From: Ehretia macrophylla
Lineage: Eukaryota > Streptophyta > Magnoliopsida > Boraginales > Ehretiaceae
Assembly (NCBI GenBank): GCA_037974665.1
Contig: CM075770.1
Span: 5,964,501 to 6,028,500, forward strand
Direction: 5' to 3'
DNA: 64,000 bases
A model generated the notes under the pieces. The model was not told the DNA's origin. It ran no database searches and worked only from the letters and a program-made list of their open reading frames with translations. The stretch's first letter is position 1, and every line of letters begins with the position of its first letter. Below are positions 36,431-49,104 of this stretch, piece by piece. Made by a program: the position numbers and the translations under genes.

Positions 36431-39400
36431 ATCCTCCTACAAAATTAGCTCATGTCAGAATGTTAAACTCTGATATACATAACTCTTCAAGAAAGAGACA
36501 TTAATTTAAGTTAATCAAATACAAAACCTACCGCAATACTTATTCTGCATTTTGTAACCTCTTATTAATGGGAATGCTTCAGAATGCAAATTATATTTAT
36601 CCCAAAAAACACTTTGCCTTAACCGTTTCATCATGAACTTAATACCAATTTTGCATTTATAAAGCAGTAAACAAACAGTGAAAAGAAAATAAAAAATAAA
36701 AAGAGAAAGAAAAAGGCTTTTGTCTCATGATATTAACTCTTTGTTTTTCTCTCTTTCTGTCTCATCCTTGTCTTTCACTTACGGGCCAACTTATCATGAC
36801 TCTTATTCTTCAAGTTTGACTTTTGAATTCTCATTTGAATTAGATCATGCAAAAATGCTTAAAAATTATTAATAAATCGGGAAAAGGGGATTGGAAAATA
36901 GAAAGGCATTTATCACGTAAATTAAAGTCGTTAAATGATTTTATCAACACACATAAGATATATATATATATATGTATGGAAAAGCTTAGTTATCACGACT
37001 CTTATATTTTTTTTATATATTTATTTAAAAAGAGATCTAAACTAATATTATATCTCATATAAAAAAATATTATACCTATTGAAAATCGATCTTAGAACCT
37101 CTTACACACTAAGTGAGAGCCACTCTTATCCCATTACTACACTTTATATTATCGTCTGCATGAGAAGACTCATACTTGGCGGTTTGGAGACTGTAGGAAA
37201 TTTGGATAGTCGATAGAAATTTAATAATGGTAAACTATTCAAATTATTTATTATAACTATATAAATCGTTCACTATTTTTAATATTTTTATAATATCATA
37301 ATCTTATGAGAAGATCTAAGTTCAACTGAAATACTATTAACTCTATAAGATATTTTAAATTACCTTGATACTTTTCATTCGGAAAACTAGTTAGTCCCTA
37401 TCACACCACTAATTTTGATCTCTAATACCACTTAATCTCCACTAAAAGAACATTTTAAATTTGCCCATGATAATCCGTTTTTTAACTATGCAAATGACAT
37501 ATATTGAAAAGGATTGGAGTTGAAAGAGGCATAGAGAATACCAACCCACATGGTATGCCAATGAAAAGCTTTATGTTCCATGGTTGTCACCTCTCTTGTT
37601 TTGTCTCCACGTGAAATTACTATAATCAGTGAAAGAAGAAAAAAGTATTTAGGGAATGGAAAAGTGTGGGTATAATGTACTGTTAATCAACGTCTATCGC
37701 AAAAAAAAAAAAAAAAAAAAATCTATCGCGAATAAAAAAGCTTTAATTAATTACCATGATCTTTATCTTTTACTTTTATGATATTACCATGATTGGAACT
37801 TAAATTGGGCAATGGCACCATTTTTGCAATGGCACCTTTTTTGGTATTATTATGTTATTATTATCAGATTTTAGATTGTGCAAAGGCAATGAAACAATGC
37901 ACACATTTTTTAAGGATGGAGAACTCATCTTAAACAAAATCACATTAAATTTATCTAGAATTGTAAATTTACTGGTGTGATAGCACGTCACAATGTAAAC
38001 TTTAGATTGGCTAAGAGTCAAATAATATTAGTAATGATAAGCTATATATTTGAACTTGAAACATTTGATTACAATTAATGGTGGATCTACTCTTACATGG
38101 GGCCACAACCCTGATTCAACTAATTTTTATTTTGAAAATATATGTATTTTAAAAGTATTTGTAATTTTAAAAATTATTTTAACCCTACTAAAAAAAATTA
38201 TTTATATACAAGTATTAAATTGTGTTATTTTAACCCCTAAACATAGATCTTAAATTTATTTTTAATCACAATAAATTTTTACTCGATTATTTCATTCAAC
38301 TCTTGAGCACGGAGTGCATAATTTGCTCTTCGGAAAATTGATATAATCGACATTAAACATGACAACGACTGTTACCTAAAACAGCTCGAGACCAGTGAAA
38401 ATGTCCCACTAAATTTCTGGTAAGAAGCTGATTTTGCTTCTTGACAATTCCATGAAAATGAGTGACATGACATTCGAAGGTTGGTTCAGTTAATCTGAAT
38501 ATTGTGGAAACAAGAAAAAAAAAATATATTACAAAGATTTCCATGTTGCCAAAAGTCGCTATTTCTAATGAAAAAGTACTCAAAAGTCCTACTTTTCAGT
38601 AATTTAGAAAATATGGTCCTTTCAAAATTTCTATGCACAACTTAATCTTGCTTCGGTCGATTGTTCCAAATAATTTTGCCAATTTTGCCGTATCAAAATA
38701 CTTACTTTCAACTAATAAATTATATAAATGTAATTAATACGTCTTTACGTAGCCTATTTGCTCCGTACCCTATTGTTTTTAATTTAATTATAGACATCGA
38801 GATACATGTTTTCGAGAATTATGAATTATAATTATAAAAAAGAAAGACAAAGAACTACAAGTCAAATGATTTCTCTTTTTCTTAAAAAAAAAAAAAAAAT
38901 TCATATCGCAACATTTAGGCATCTATCAAGGCATTCAAACGTGTACAGTAGTGGATCTAGGGGTGGACCTAGGGGGCCGGCCCCCAATATTTAAAAAAAA
39001 AAATATATATCGGTATCTCCTTTTTCTTTTTTGTCATCAATTTTGTTATTTGAATTTTGATTCTTAAATATTAAATTATCGGCTTTGTCCCTGAATGTAT
39101 CTATGAGCATACATATCGCTTTTATCAATGGAATGAAATGAGGATTTACTCAAAGAAAATGTGATTATATAGATAATATTTGCATAAATAGAATAAATAT
39201 CAGATAACAAGATAAGATAATGGCTAGTTAAAGAAATGGATTTTTTCATATCTAGTTGATTTGGGGGAAAAAAACTCTAGTTGATGGGATGTCATAGATA
39301 GATCATCTTTAAAAGTGATGTATTAATTCAAGTACAACTACTAACCCTCTAACATGATCCAATTTAATTAATTGGTGTAAAATACTTAAATTTATATTCA

Positions 39401-39659
39401 CAGTAATAGAAAACTTATTTTATTATAATTTTTTTTTAAATGATCAATATGAGATGGGGTGTCACAAACTATACCCTCAAGGGCACTTGGTTTGTAAAAT
39501 CTTACAGAATTGTCAAAAATGTGAAGTCGGGAATAAGCCCATATTTGGTTCACGTAATTAAAAAAAAAAAATCTTGGGTATATCACATTTTTTGGAATGC
39601 AATACTCTCATAATTTGCTCAATTTTTATTCCCATGTGAGGGGTGAGAACTCACATTTT

Positions 39660-40270
39660 CAAGTTGTCAAAATATTTTGGAGAAAATAAAAGACATAAAT
39701 ACCCATATTTAAAAAATACAAAAATAAGACAAGTAAAATAAATAAGTCTAACAACAAAAATATAATAAAATATAAAAATAAATATAATAAATTTGAAAAT
39801 AAAATAATACACAATAATATGAAAATAAATAGAATATAATTTATTAATTTCTTAAGTTAAATTATTATTTTTTTATAATTTAAGGTCATATTTAAAATAA
39901 TATTTTTAAATGCTAAATTTTAAATTTTAAATATAAATATAAGAAAATAAATAAATAAAGTATTTTTTATATATAACTTTAAAATAAATTTAGAAATAAA
40001 AATTAAAATAAAATAAGTGAATAATTATTAATTTTTTAAGTTAAATTAAAATTTTGTAATTTAATTTTATATTTAAAATAATTTTTTAAATGATAATTCT
40101 ATATTTTAAAATTTAAAATTAAATTTCAAATTTAAAAATAGAAATAAAAAATAAACAATTTTTTTTAAAATTTAACTTTTTTATAATTCTTTAAAAATAA
40201 ATTTTAATTTTAATTTTAATTTTTTGAAATTTTAAGTTAAAATTTATAAATATAAAAATAAATTTATTTT
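39660..40270. repeat. Extremely AT-rich block
   Basis: About 600 bp made almost entirely of A and T, with recurring AAATAAA, AAATTTAAA and TTTTAATTTT words. The flanks contain CTTGGTTTG (about 39488) and CCAAACAG (about 40494) text like that of plant MITE ends in inverted orientation. The block may therefore be the interior of a decayed MITE of about 1.1 kb. No target duplication was established. Confidence 0.4.
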
Positions 40271-41429
40271 TCTTGTATAAATGTGTTAGATATTTTCTTG
40301 CTTGCGTATTGGCAAAAGTATACAAAGTGTATCATGACTTGAATGCATTTTATGACTTTTTTTTTTTTTTTGAATTAGGGGTATTATTAAAAAATTACTC
40401 AAAATTCGTAGGAATATTGAGTCCAAACCTAACTTAACAATATAACATTTTTAGAAATTTGACAAAATATTCATAAAAATATTTTTAATGTACCAAACAG
40501 TTTTAATCACATTTATAAGAATAATATTCCTGGAAATGAATAATATTCCTGAAAATGTTATTTTTGAAAATGAAAAATCATTTCATAAAGCAAACTCCCC
40601 AACAATGTAACCACAATCCAAGACTACTAAGAAGTGGGAAGACCACACTCGTGCAATATTTGCTCCCATACTACTTGTAACGATCAAAATTCAATTGAAC
40701 ATATATTTTCCACACAACCAATGCAAGGGGGTTGTTAAGGAATAAGGTGTGCGGAGATTACATTTGCGTTGGTAGTCAACTTTAATATTACTTGTGACAC
40801 TCGGAGTTTAATTATTAGTCTGCTCATTAAATTTAATTGGCTTAAAATATTTGAATTCGTGTTTATAATAGTAGAATTTTATGGTACATCATATGATCTC
40901 AATCCATAAAAAATCTTATGTAAAACCAAAATAAATGACGCATTCAAAGATAACAAAACTAGATATATCAAATATCATCTTGTAAACCAAACAATCAAAG
41001 AAGTAATCACTTAAAAATTACAAAAATCTCATAGTATAAATATATATGTATATATATATATATATATATATACATATATACACACACAAAAATACAAAAC
41101 CACACATGAATATACACACACGCTAAATTGGAACCGTATGTAGAGAATTTTGTCAAAAATAATTATCGTAGACTAATTATCCACTAATCCAAAAATAATT
41201 AATTTAAACTATCACATGAATTTACAAATTTAATTTATAAACCTCAACTGTATTATGTATCTCACCAATACGGGTATATATATATATATATATAGTCGAA
41301 GCAAAAAAATTAAATTAAATAATCCGATAAATCAAGATTAGATCCAAGTGCACGTGCAACACACCAATTTTTTTATTTGTTCTCGTTTTCCCTTCCTACG
41401 CTCCTTCCCTTCTATGAATAGCCCCCCTT

Positions 41430-41483
41430 ACCCACTCTTATCTCTCTCTCTCCCTCCCTTTTCCTTCGCCTCCTCCCCAAAAA

Positions 41484-41514
<31 letters not shown>

Positions 41515-41516
41515 CC
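41430..41516 (+). promoter_or_regulatory. CT-rich leader upstream of the small unknown gene
   Basis: Runs of CTCTCT (about 41440-41455 and 41488-41516) precede the ATG at 41793. Such pyrimidine tracts are common in plant 5' UTRs and core promoters. TA/TG microsatellites follow at about 41674-41712. An intron in the 5' UTR is possible but was not resolved. Confidence 0.4.
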
Positions 41517-41792
41517 CCTCGCAAGCCTGGCAAAGAAAGCCATAGTTGTTTTCAACAGATAACACTTCCCAGGTCAGCTCTCTCTCAACCACCGATTTCT
41601 CCAACTTTTTTGACCCATTTTTTTCCGTTGTTACAAAGTCCTTATTATTCTTAGATACTAACATACACATACATATATATATATATATGTATATGTGTGT
41701 GTGTGTGTGTGTCTGTGTGTGTTTCTGTGTTTGTGTTAGATCTGAGGTTGTTTTTTGTTTTGGGTTAGGCTTTTTGTGAGAGAACAAAAAAT

Positions 41793-43119
41793 ATGCACCA
41801 GAAGGCCCGCCACCACCCCCACCACTTTGTTGTATCCATGGCTTCATCAGACGGCGTCGTTTGTCCTAAGCCTCGTAGAATTGGGACCCACTTCACACCT
41901 TCTTCTCCTTTGCTTCACATCAAGTGCGTTTTGGATTTTTTTTCTAATTTTTTTTTTGTTTTTGTTTTTTATAATTTGTGTTTTATTATACCCCTTTTTG
42001 TTTGTTGATTTTTTTAAATCTTTTTTTTTTGTGATTTTTGCAGTAATCAGACAATGGAGGCTTATGATGCAAAGGCTGGTAATGAATTGCTTGATATCAT
42101 TCTCGCAAAGGTAATTAATTAATTAATTTCTGATGCTTTATTTTTATTTTATTTCTTTGTGGAAGTTGAATTGTCATATAATAAATCAAAAGTGGGTTTG
42201 ACCATTTCCGGACCTGTACATAGTAGCAACTTTAGTAGCAACTTTATGCACCGGAATCGGAAAAGTTTTTACTTTTCTATACCCCTTTTCCTAGAATTAG
42301 AATCTGGTTATGTTTGGGAGAGATCAGGCACTGTTTGCATGTTGTTCATGAATATAACATGTTCTTTTAAAAAAAAAAAATTTATTTGTTTCTTATAATT
42401 TTGTCATAGATGGTTGAATGCATTTTTACATTCTGTGAGATTTTTTTTCTTGCTTCTTTACACTAATTTTTATGTTATGTCATAATTTAAGTTCATATTC
42501 GGTCTATGATTGGACTATGCTCGTTATCACACTAGGTAGGGTCGGTGGCCGGGTTGGTTAAATGGATCTCACAACGTCATTCCATATTCATATAGTTCAA
42601 ATTCAAAATAACTTGAAGTTTTTATATTGAAGTGTCATGTTAGAATAAGCTAACTTCATTTACGTAATTGAATTGTCATTTAAACTTATCAGATCTCACC
42701 CTATTTTCTTTGTCTTTTAGCTGCTATGCTAATTCAATATTTTTATTACGAATTGTGTTATTTTTTGGTTGATTATTTGTTGAGTTGAGTTTGATCTTAA
42801 TCGGCTCTTTTTTTTCGTGGCGTTGTTATACCAGGGGGCTTATGGTGCTGAGAAACACAATTTTCAGGTGGCCTCATCACCACCATTTTTCAGTGGCTCG
42901 CCACCGAGTAGGGCTTCAAATCCTGTCATCCAGGACGAGCAGTTTGGCAACAGCAAACTCAGTCCATTGCCACCGGTGTTTGAGCCATCAGCAGCATCAC
43001 CTTCATCGCGCAAGAGTGGTGGCGGATGTGTGCGTGTGAAGTACGGACATAGCCCTGCTCCAGTGAGGATCGAAGGCTTCAACTGTCGCAACAGTTGCAG
43101 CATCTCTGCAGTAGCCTAG
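41793..43119 (+). CDS. Small plant protein of unknown function (160 aa)
   Basis: Exons 41793-41923, 42044-42110 and 42835-43119 are joined by GT-AG introns in phases 2 and 0 into 160 residues ending at TAG. Visible blocks are VCPKPRRIG near residues 23-31, a short acidic helix-like stretch (MEAYDAKAGNELLDIILAK, residues 48-66) just before the second junction, a serine- and proline-rich middle, and a basic C-terminus VRVKYGHSPAPVRIEG followed by FNCRNSCSISAVA. The cysteines sit at the far end. There is no signal peptide, membrane segment or known catalytic motif. I recall similar layouts in small uncharacterised plant proteins, but I cannot name a function. The sharp exon and phase agreement, CT-rich leader and conserved-looking ends argue for a real gene. 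Confidence 0.75.
42545..42605 (+). repeat. Possible SINE remnant in intron 2 of the small gene
   Basis: GTGGCCGGGTTGGTTAAATGG resembles a tRNA A-box region, and TAGTTCAAATTC 30-40 bp downstream resembles a B-box. No tail or target duplication was identified. Confidence 0.3.
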
Positions 43120-45139
43120 ACACATACACCCCTTAAAGCAAAAGGGTGAGAGAGGAACAAAACAACACAATAACAAACAATTTGAAGAGAATTTTTTGGG
43201 AGAGAGGCACAACGACAACAACAACAACAACAACGATAATTTGTTTAGCTTTTGTATATATAGAGGTTAAGACTAAAAACCATGAGTCACCCGAAATTTG
43301 CTGAGTTTTGCGTTAAAAATCAGTCAAATATGTGTGATGTGTATATGTAATGAGGTGATGAGGAAGAGTTTAAGTTGATCCAAGAGTGAAAAATAATGTT
43401 AACAAAGAGAAAGGGTAACAAGCAAGAATCATCCTTTCTCTTTGTTTTACTACTTAGGTTTTTGGGTTCAGACCATGAAATGGTTCAGAACTTTTGATAG
43501 TCAAAGATGGTTCAGAACTTTTGATAGTCAGGTCACTCTTGTCCTTCATTGTAATTGTAAACCGAAGGCAAAGAGTTGATGTCTTTTAAGGTTTTCACAT
43601 TTTCTTCTTGTTTGGTTTTTTTTTGTTCTGTTCGTGTGTTGGTAGCAGTGACCCTTATAGAGATCATTCTGGCACACCGTATTTGTTCTTTTGGAACAAC
43701 GAAGGTTGAAATTGTGATTTGTGATTATAACACGTTATCTTTTGATCATTTAATCCAAATCTCGGGTATTGGCACGTGGTATTGGCCAATTGGCTTTGTT
43801 TTTTTCCAGCTTTGATCATGAGGTATGGAAACTAGTTTGAAAAAAGTGCAATGAATTGCGTTATTAACGCCACTAATTGATTAGTAGAGGTCAGTGTTAA
43901 ATTATCTTATCTGATGTGTTTGGTATATAAAAGAAATAGTAGAAGCCAAATTGCACAAGGCAAGTTGGAAGATTTTGTGATGGGGAAACATTGGAGACTA
44001 CGTGGATGGATTTGTTTACTTGTGTTTGTTTTTGGTCTTTTTAATTTTCTCGTTGAAATGTCAGCTTAAACATTGACCCCCAAGGGATAGATCTAGAGTC
44101 ACATCGTTTGGACCGTGAGTTAGAGATTCATTCATGTTAGGGTCACATCGTTTGGATTGTGAGTTAGAGATTTATTCACGTTATTTTTTTTAGGACTAAT
44201 TTTAGCAAATCTCATGTCAAACTAATTTTAAGGGGTTGATCTAATGGCGAAGCGTTTTAGATAGAGATTGAAATATTGTTCACGTCTTTTATTTAAATTA
44301 GATTATTTTTTTTTAAGATTAATTTCAATAAATCTCATGTCCCATTAAATTAATGTATATATTTTTTAGATGAAATTATGTATTTTGAAATTTAAATTTT
44401 AATACAAATTAAAAATATTTTTTAAAAATATATCGGCCATTAAAAACGAATAGACCCTAAGATTAGGGGTGGGCAAGCGGCACAATGTCGAACTTTATTT
44501 TTAAATGTTTGAAAGGTCTTGAATGCTGACTAGTATTTGTCCAAAAGGCTTGGCTGGCTTTTGCTCTCATGGTTGGGTACCACTTGACAGACAAATAATT
44601 AAATGAGGGAGTGTGTGGGAAATACGAATGTGTACTTTCTAAGAAGGGGACTAATGGCTAATACTCATGTAATGTGACTCCACGCCATGTTTTCTGATAA
44701 GCATGTGCTACTTGTTTGCTTTTTCATAAGATGACCACCTCCATCCAACCGTGCAGTGTTTTTGCTCAGCCCATTATTTTATTCTCATCTGGTCATCTTG
44801 ATAACTTTCCTCGTCAGATGACGTAGAGCAAGTCATTGTATTTAAAAGTTTATCCTTGATAGTTGAGTTTTATTATATAATTTAATGATTGAGTTTCGTT
44901 AATTAAATTCTCACGTTATTTAAAAAAATTTAATAACTTTTCCAGCCTCTCTCCCAACCCCTGCCCAAAAAAAAAAGACGTTCAACTAGATAAAGAGAAT
45001 AAACAAACAACCCCCAAGACATGGCTCGAATAGTTAAAATGTAGAGAAAGTCTTTAGTTGGTCATGGGTTTCAATCCCCACCTTACTTTTGAGGTTTCGT
45101 TCATGACACACCTAATACATCTGTTAAATAAAACAAATG
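43120..45139. other. 3' flank of the small gene and intergenic DNA
   Basis: The first few hundred bases are probably 3' UTR and contain a CAA trinucleotide run near 43208-43232 and a 24-bp direct repeat at 43480-43530. Further on there is a tandem duplication at 44098-44183, and a SINE-like segment (CATGGCTCGAATAGTTAAAA, then TGGGTTTCAATCCCCACC) at about 45019-45080. No gene was recognised. Confidence 0.45.
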
Positions 45140-46110
45140 AAATAACCTGGTGTAAACTGATTCTGTTACAATTCTGTTATATGTGATGTTACAACATTAA
45201 CTGGAATATCAGTTCTATAACAGACCAGTAACAATCTATTTCTCTAATTGCTTAGTTAGTTTATTCCACTTAATGTTCTAATATAAGTAGCAACAGTAAA
45301 TAGTAGCGGAAAGATAAAGCTTGTAAAAGAAACAAAGACACTAAGATTTAACGTGGTTCAACCGTGCGGTCTACGTCTACGGGACCTCTCCTGGTCCAAC
45401 AAACCTGTTCATTAAGAAACAACAAGTTACAATATCAATGGACTTACACAAGTAAAGACTCCCTCTTGACCTTTGACGCCTAGATGAAGAACTCCTTAAC
45501 GAACTTTGGTTTGACGAGCTACCTTCGACTTGCAACGTTCTCTCCCGATAACTACACCTTCTTCTCCCGAAGAATGAATGAAAAAGACAGTAATCTAATC
45601 ACTCAAAGACTCATACAAATCGTTCATGACTTACTGTCAAACAAAATTGCAACACTTAATACAATCAAGTACTAGAACTCAGATCGTGTTGCAACATCAC
45701 TTGGAATACTAGACATAAAACTCTCTTGTATTTTCTCTTGTTGCTCTCTGTCACTGTCTCTCCTCTACCGTGACCTTATGCTCCATATAAATACAAGATT
45801 GCTGCTTGGACATCTTGTCTTGGGCTTCAAGAAAGGCCTTGACTCATAAAACCTATTTTTTCTTTCCTTGTGAATATGCAATAAATGTCATTCCTTAATC
45901 AGCATAAATCTTCTTCTCATATGGTAAGTTCGCATAAGAGTTTTCCTGCACAATATAAAAGGAAATAACAAAAGTATGGTAATAACAAAAGTTATGCTAA
46001 AACATAGCCAATCAAATCCCAATCAATTTAATTGCCTTATCAATCTCCAATCAAATTAATTGCCTTAATAATCTTCAATCAATTAATCAATCGTCAATCA
46101 AGCTAATTGG
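45140..46110. mobile_element. Possible LTR-type fossil fragment
   Basis: The segment contains the word TTTAACGTGGTTCAACCGTG followed by CTACGTCTACGGGACC, which I associate with non-coding parts of plant Copia-like elements. No gag or pol coding sequence and no paired end repeat were found. It is a decayed, incomplete fragment of unknown age, and the family call is tentative. Confidence 0.2.
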
Positions 46111-46111
46111 C

Positions 46112-47525
46112 TCAACAACATCCTTAAGTGAGGCGCTGCACTCATAATTTTATCAATTGGTGGCAAGAACTAAAAGCTGGACAAACTCCTAGCTTTCATT
46201 TGCGGGTAAGCTTACTCTTGCTAAATCTATTCTTTATAGCATCTATAACTTCTGGAGTAGCATGTTTATCCTTTCTAAATAAGTTATCAAAAAGGTTCAG
46301 CAAAGCCTTTCAACCTTCTTGTGGGGTAGTAAGGAGGATTCTAGAGTTATGCCTAAAGTTGCTTGGAAAATCATTTGTCGGCCTATGGATGAAGGAGGAT
46401 TGGGACTCAAGAACCTTGAAGATGTTAATAAAGTAGCTGTGCTTAAACAACTTTGGCATGCTTATTCTGACAGGAAGTCTCTTTGGGGTTCTTGGGTTAA
46501 CATTGTGCTTCTAAAAAACAAATTCATTTGGAGTGTTGATATTCCTAAGGATGCCTCATGGTCTTGGAGGAAAATTCTGGGTGTTCGGGATTTGGCTTTT
46601 CAGTTTATCAGACATCAAATTGGCAATGGTGATAATTCCTTCCTCTGGTGGGATTGGTGGCATCCAAATGGTTGGTTAAGGAATGTGGTCAATTTACTTG
46701 TCATCTATGCTTCTCAGCTGGGGCTACAAAGTAAGGTTAAAGAAATTATCCGCAATGACAATTGGTACTGGCCAAGGAACTTGACAAATCTCAATACTGG
46801 GCTCCTTCCACCCTTGGGTCAAGATGATATTATCTATTGAACTCTTGGGTCCATTGGTAAATTCTCTACTGCTTTAACTTGGGAGGCCATAAGAGATAAA
46901 CATGAGAAGGTGAAATGGGATTATCTTCTTTGGAGGAATCCTTGTATTCCTAAACGTAGTTTCTGCTCTTGGTTAGCAATCCTTGATAGATTGCCAACAA
47001 AAGCCAGACTAATTAGTTGGGGTTTTCAGATTAATGATCAATGTGAACTTTGTCATATGGGGTTGGAAAAGCGTGATCACATCTTCTTTGAATGTACATT
47101 TAGTAGAAGAGTCTGGCAAATGTGTGCTAAATTTGCAATGACTACAGTTGGAAGTATTCGCTAGGATCAAACTCTTCACTACATCATTGAGAGTTGCAAA
47201 AAGAAGATTATTAAAGTAGCCATTCTTAAAATCGTCTTTCCTACTTGCATCTTTTATCTATGGAGAGAACGCAATTGTAGACTGTTTGGCAATGGAACTT
47301 CAACAAAAGACCAACTTCTTGCTATGATTGAAGAGATGATTAGACTGAAAATGCTTTCAGGTAACAAATTTAAGGACAATTCATGTAATTGTTCCCTTTG
47401 TACATATTGGAAGATTAGCGCTATACTCGAATAGATCCTTTTTGTATAAGCTTCTTTTATAAATTGTACTCCACAGTTTTTGATGTTGAATGAAACTTCT
47501 TACTGACTTAGCCAAAATAAAAATT
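46112..47525 (+). mobile_element. 5'-truncated LINE relic with zf-RVT domain
   Basis: The plus strand encodes the C-terminal part of an L1-type LINE reverse transcriptase: FAGKLTLAKSILYSIYNFW, MPKVAWKIICRPMDEGGLG with LKNLEDVNKVAVLKQLWHAY, then a zf-RVT region (WDYLLWRNPCIPKRSFCSWL, CELCHMGLEKRDHIFFECTF) with the expected Cys/His pattern. Several stops and shifts interrupt the frame. The 3' part continues to an A-rich end near 47525. It is truncated and inactive. Confidence 0.8.
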
Positions 47526-48179
47526 AAAAATTATCAATTGGTGATCATACTTCGCTAATTAGATTTCCCTTGTCATTAAAAAAAAAAAAAGAACAATTCA
47601 ACAGATCCATTAACATTTTTGTGGCTTTGCTTTTTTTATTTTTATTTTTCTTTTGTTTTCACTTCTGTCACCTGATATTGCTGATAATACACTAAATGAG
47701 AGGTGGAGAAAGACTTAATGAATTTAATGATAACATTCAAACAATATTTGTGTGTATGATGTTAATATATGAGATAATTTTAGACAAGAATAAATAATAT
47801 TTTTATATCAATATATAAAATTTTATCTAATAAAATAAAGTTTGATTTGATTTGATTCGATGCCTCATACATTTGTATAATAGAAAGAGATTTATACTTT
47901 CCAGAAGATCAAATATATTATGTAAGAATGGGTCCGCTCCTGAACTTGGTATATAACTTGGTCGTGTCAGAACCAAGTCCAAGTGTCCAACTAGTCAACT
48001 TAAACCGGCCAAGAAAAGAACGGCCAAATTAATTTGATTTTTGAGTGAAATTTTATCTTTTAGTTCAATGACATTGGATGGATCTAAAATTTTATTTTAA
48101 TGGAGATTATGAGACTAGTATTTTTTTGGGAAGACTAATATGATTTTTTGTACTTGATATACACATATTTTTTAAGCAG
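47526..48179. other. Intergenic DNA
   Basis: AT-rich spacer between two LINE-derived relics. Nothing recognised. Confidence 0.4.
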
Positions 48180-48620
48180 CTTTATTGTATGATTGGAGTG
48201 TCGGGCAATGAAGTACTATATGTTCTTAACATATCGAAAGTAGAAATAAGAATATTGAGATGAATATATGAAAATTAAAAAGGATAAGATTATGAACAAA
48301 GTAATATGAAGAAAAGTAGGGTGGCCCCGATTGAGGATAAAATAAGAAAGAATTGTCTGAAATGGTATGGACATATTAGGAGCAACCTGTGGAGGCCATT
48401 GTTAGTAGGTGCAAAAGTATGAAGATAGAATCATGTAGGAGGGGTAAATGAATATCTAAGATGAGTTGAACAGAAATATTTAGGAGAGATCTCACTTGTG
48501 TGGAACTAACAGAGGTACTTAGGAGAGGCCGTTGTTAGTAGATGCTAAAGATTGAGTTACATTGACGTACCTAACCCTACTTAATAAAAGACTTGATTTC
48601 TTTTGGTTTGATTAATATAC
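48180..48620 (+). mobile_element. Decayed RTE-type LINE 3' relic
   Basis: It aligns by eye with the insertion at 14685-15173: shared TGGCCCCGATTGAGGATAA, AAGGATAAGATTATGAACAA-like text, GGTGCAAAAGTATGAAGATA and an end with TTTTGGTTTGATTAA. It is much more diverged and partly rearranged, with a second AGGAGAGGCCGTTGTTAG block. It is old and inactive. Confidence 0.65.
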
Positions 48621-49104
48621 ACATATTTTCAAAAAAAATTGAAATAAATACATATATACTTTTACAAAAAATTAAAACCTCCACGGGATCTATACTAACT
48701 CCATCCTTAACGGTATTTTAAAGTAGTATTTCACTTTTTTCTTTTATTCAAAAGAGGCGTAAGTCATTTTATATAATTTAGGATATTACACATGAGAATT
48801 GATCTTCAAACCTCTCGTCTGTAAACAAGAATCATATTATTAGACCAAATGGCCAGTGGTAGTAATATTTCGCTTCTCACATCAGTTTTTGCGTTAGATT
48901 TGCAAATGAAAGCAAAGCTAGCCGGCCACTAGGCCAATAAGGTTTTGGCGTAGTAATTAAGGATGAGGTTTTGAAATTTTGAGATTTAAAATAAATTTTT
49001 TTTAACAACAAACGTATGTCTAGTTGACCCTACTTAGTGGAAAAATATTTAGTTTGGTTTAATTTGATTTAGTATTGTTATATGTCCAATCTTTATATAG
49101 GTTT

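Larger units (their letters stand above)
34086..41240. other. Long intergenic region, repeats only
   Basis: Seven kilobases with no convincing gene. Visible content: a possible SINE-like segment (about 34342-34420), an AT microsatellite at about 34422-34462, a dispersed repeat with a nested SINE (about 35970-36430), a MITE-like left end at 38946, a very AT-rich block (about 39660-40270) and AT microsatellites around 41040-41080. A stretch near 35740-35950 is somewhat GC-richer, but its minus-strand frame matches no family I know. Confidence 0.5.

Noticed and set aside
41428-41847. Minus-strand frame of 139 codons overlapping the leader of the small gene
   Set aside because: It is made of microsatellite-encoded runs (ERERER, THTHTH, IYIYIY) and has no protein character.
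46319-46840. Open frame with MPKVAWKIICRPMDEGGLG as a host gene
   Set aside because: It matches the C-terminal part of LINE reverse transcriptases, with further broken LINE sequence on both sides.
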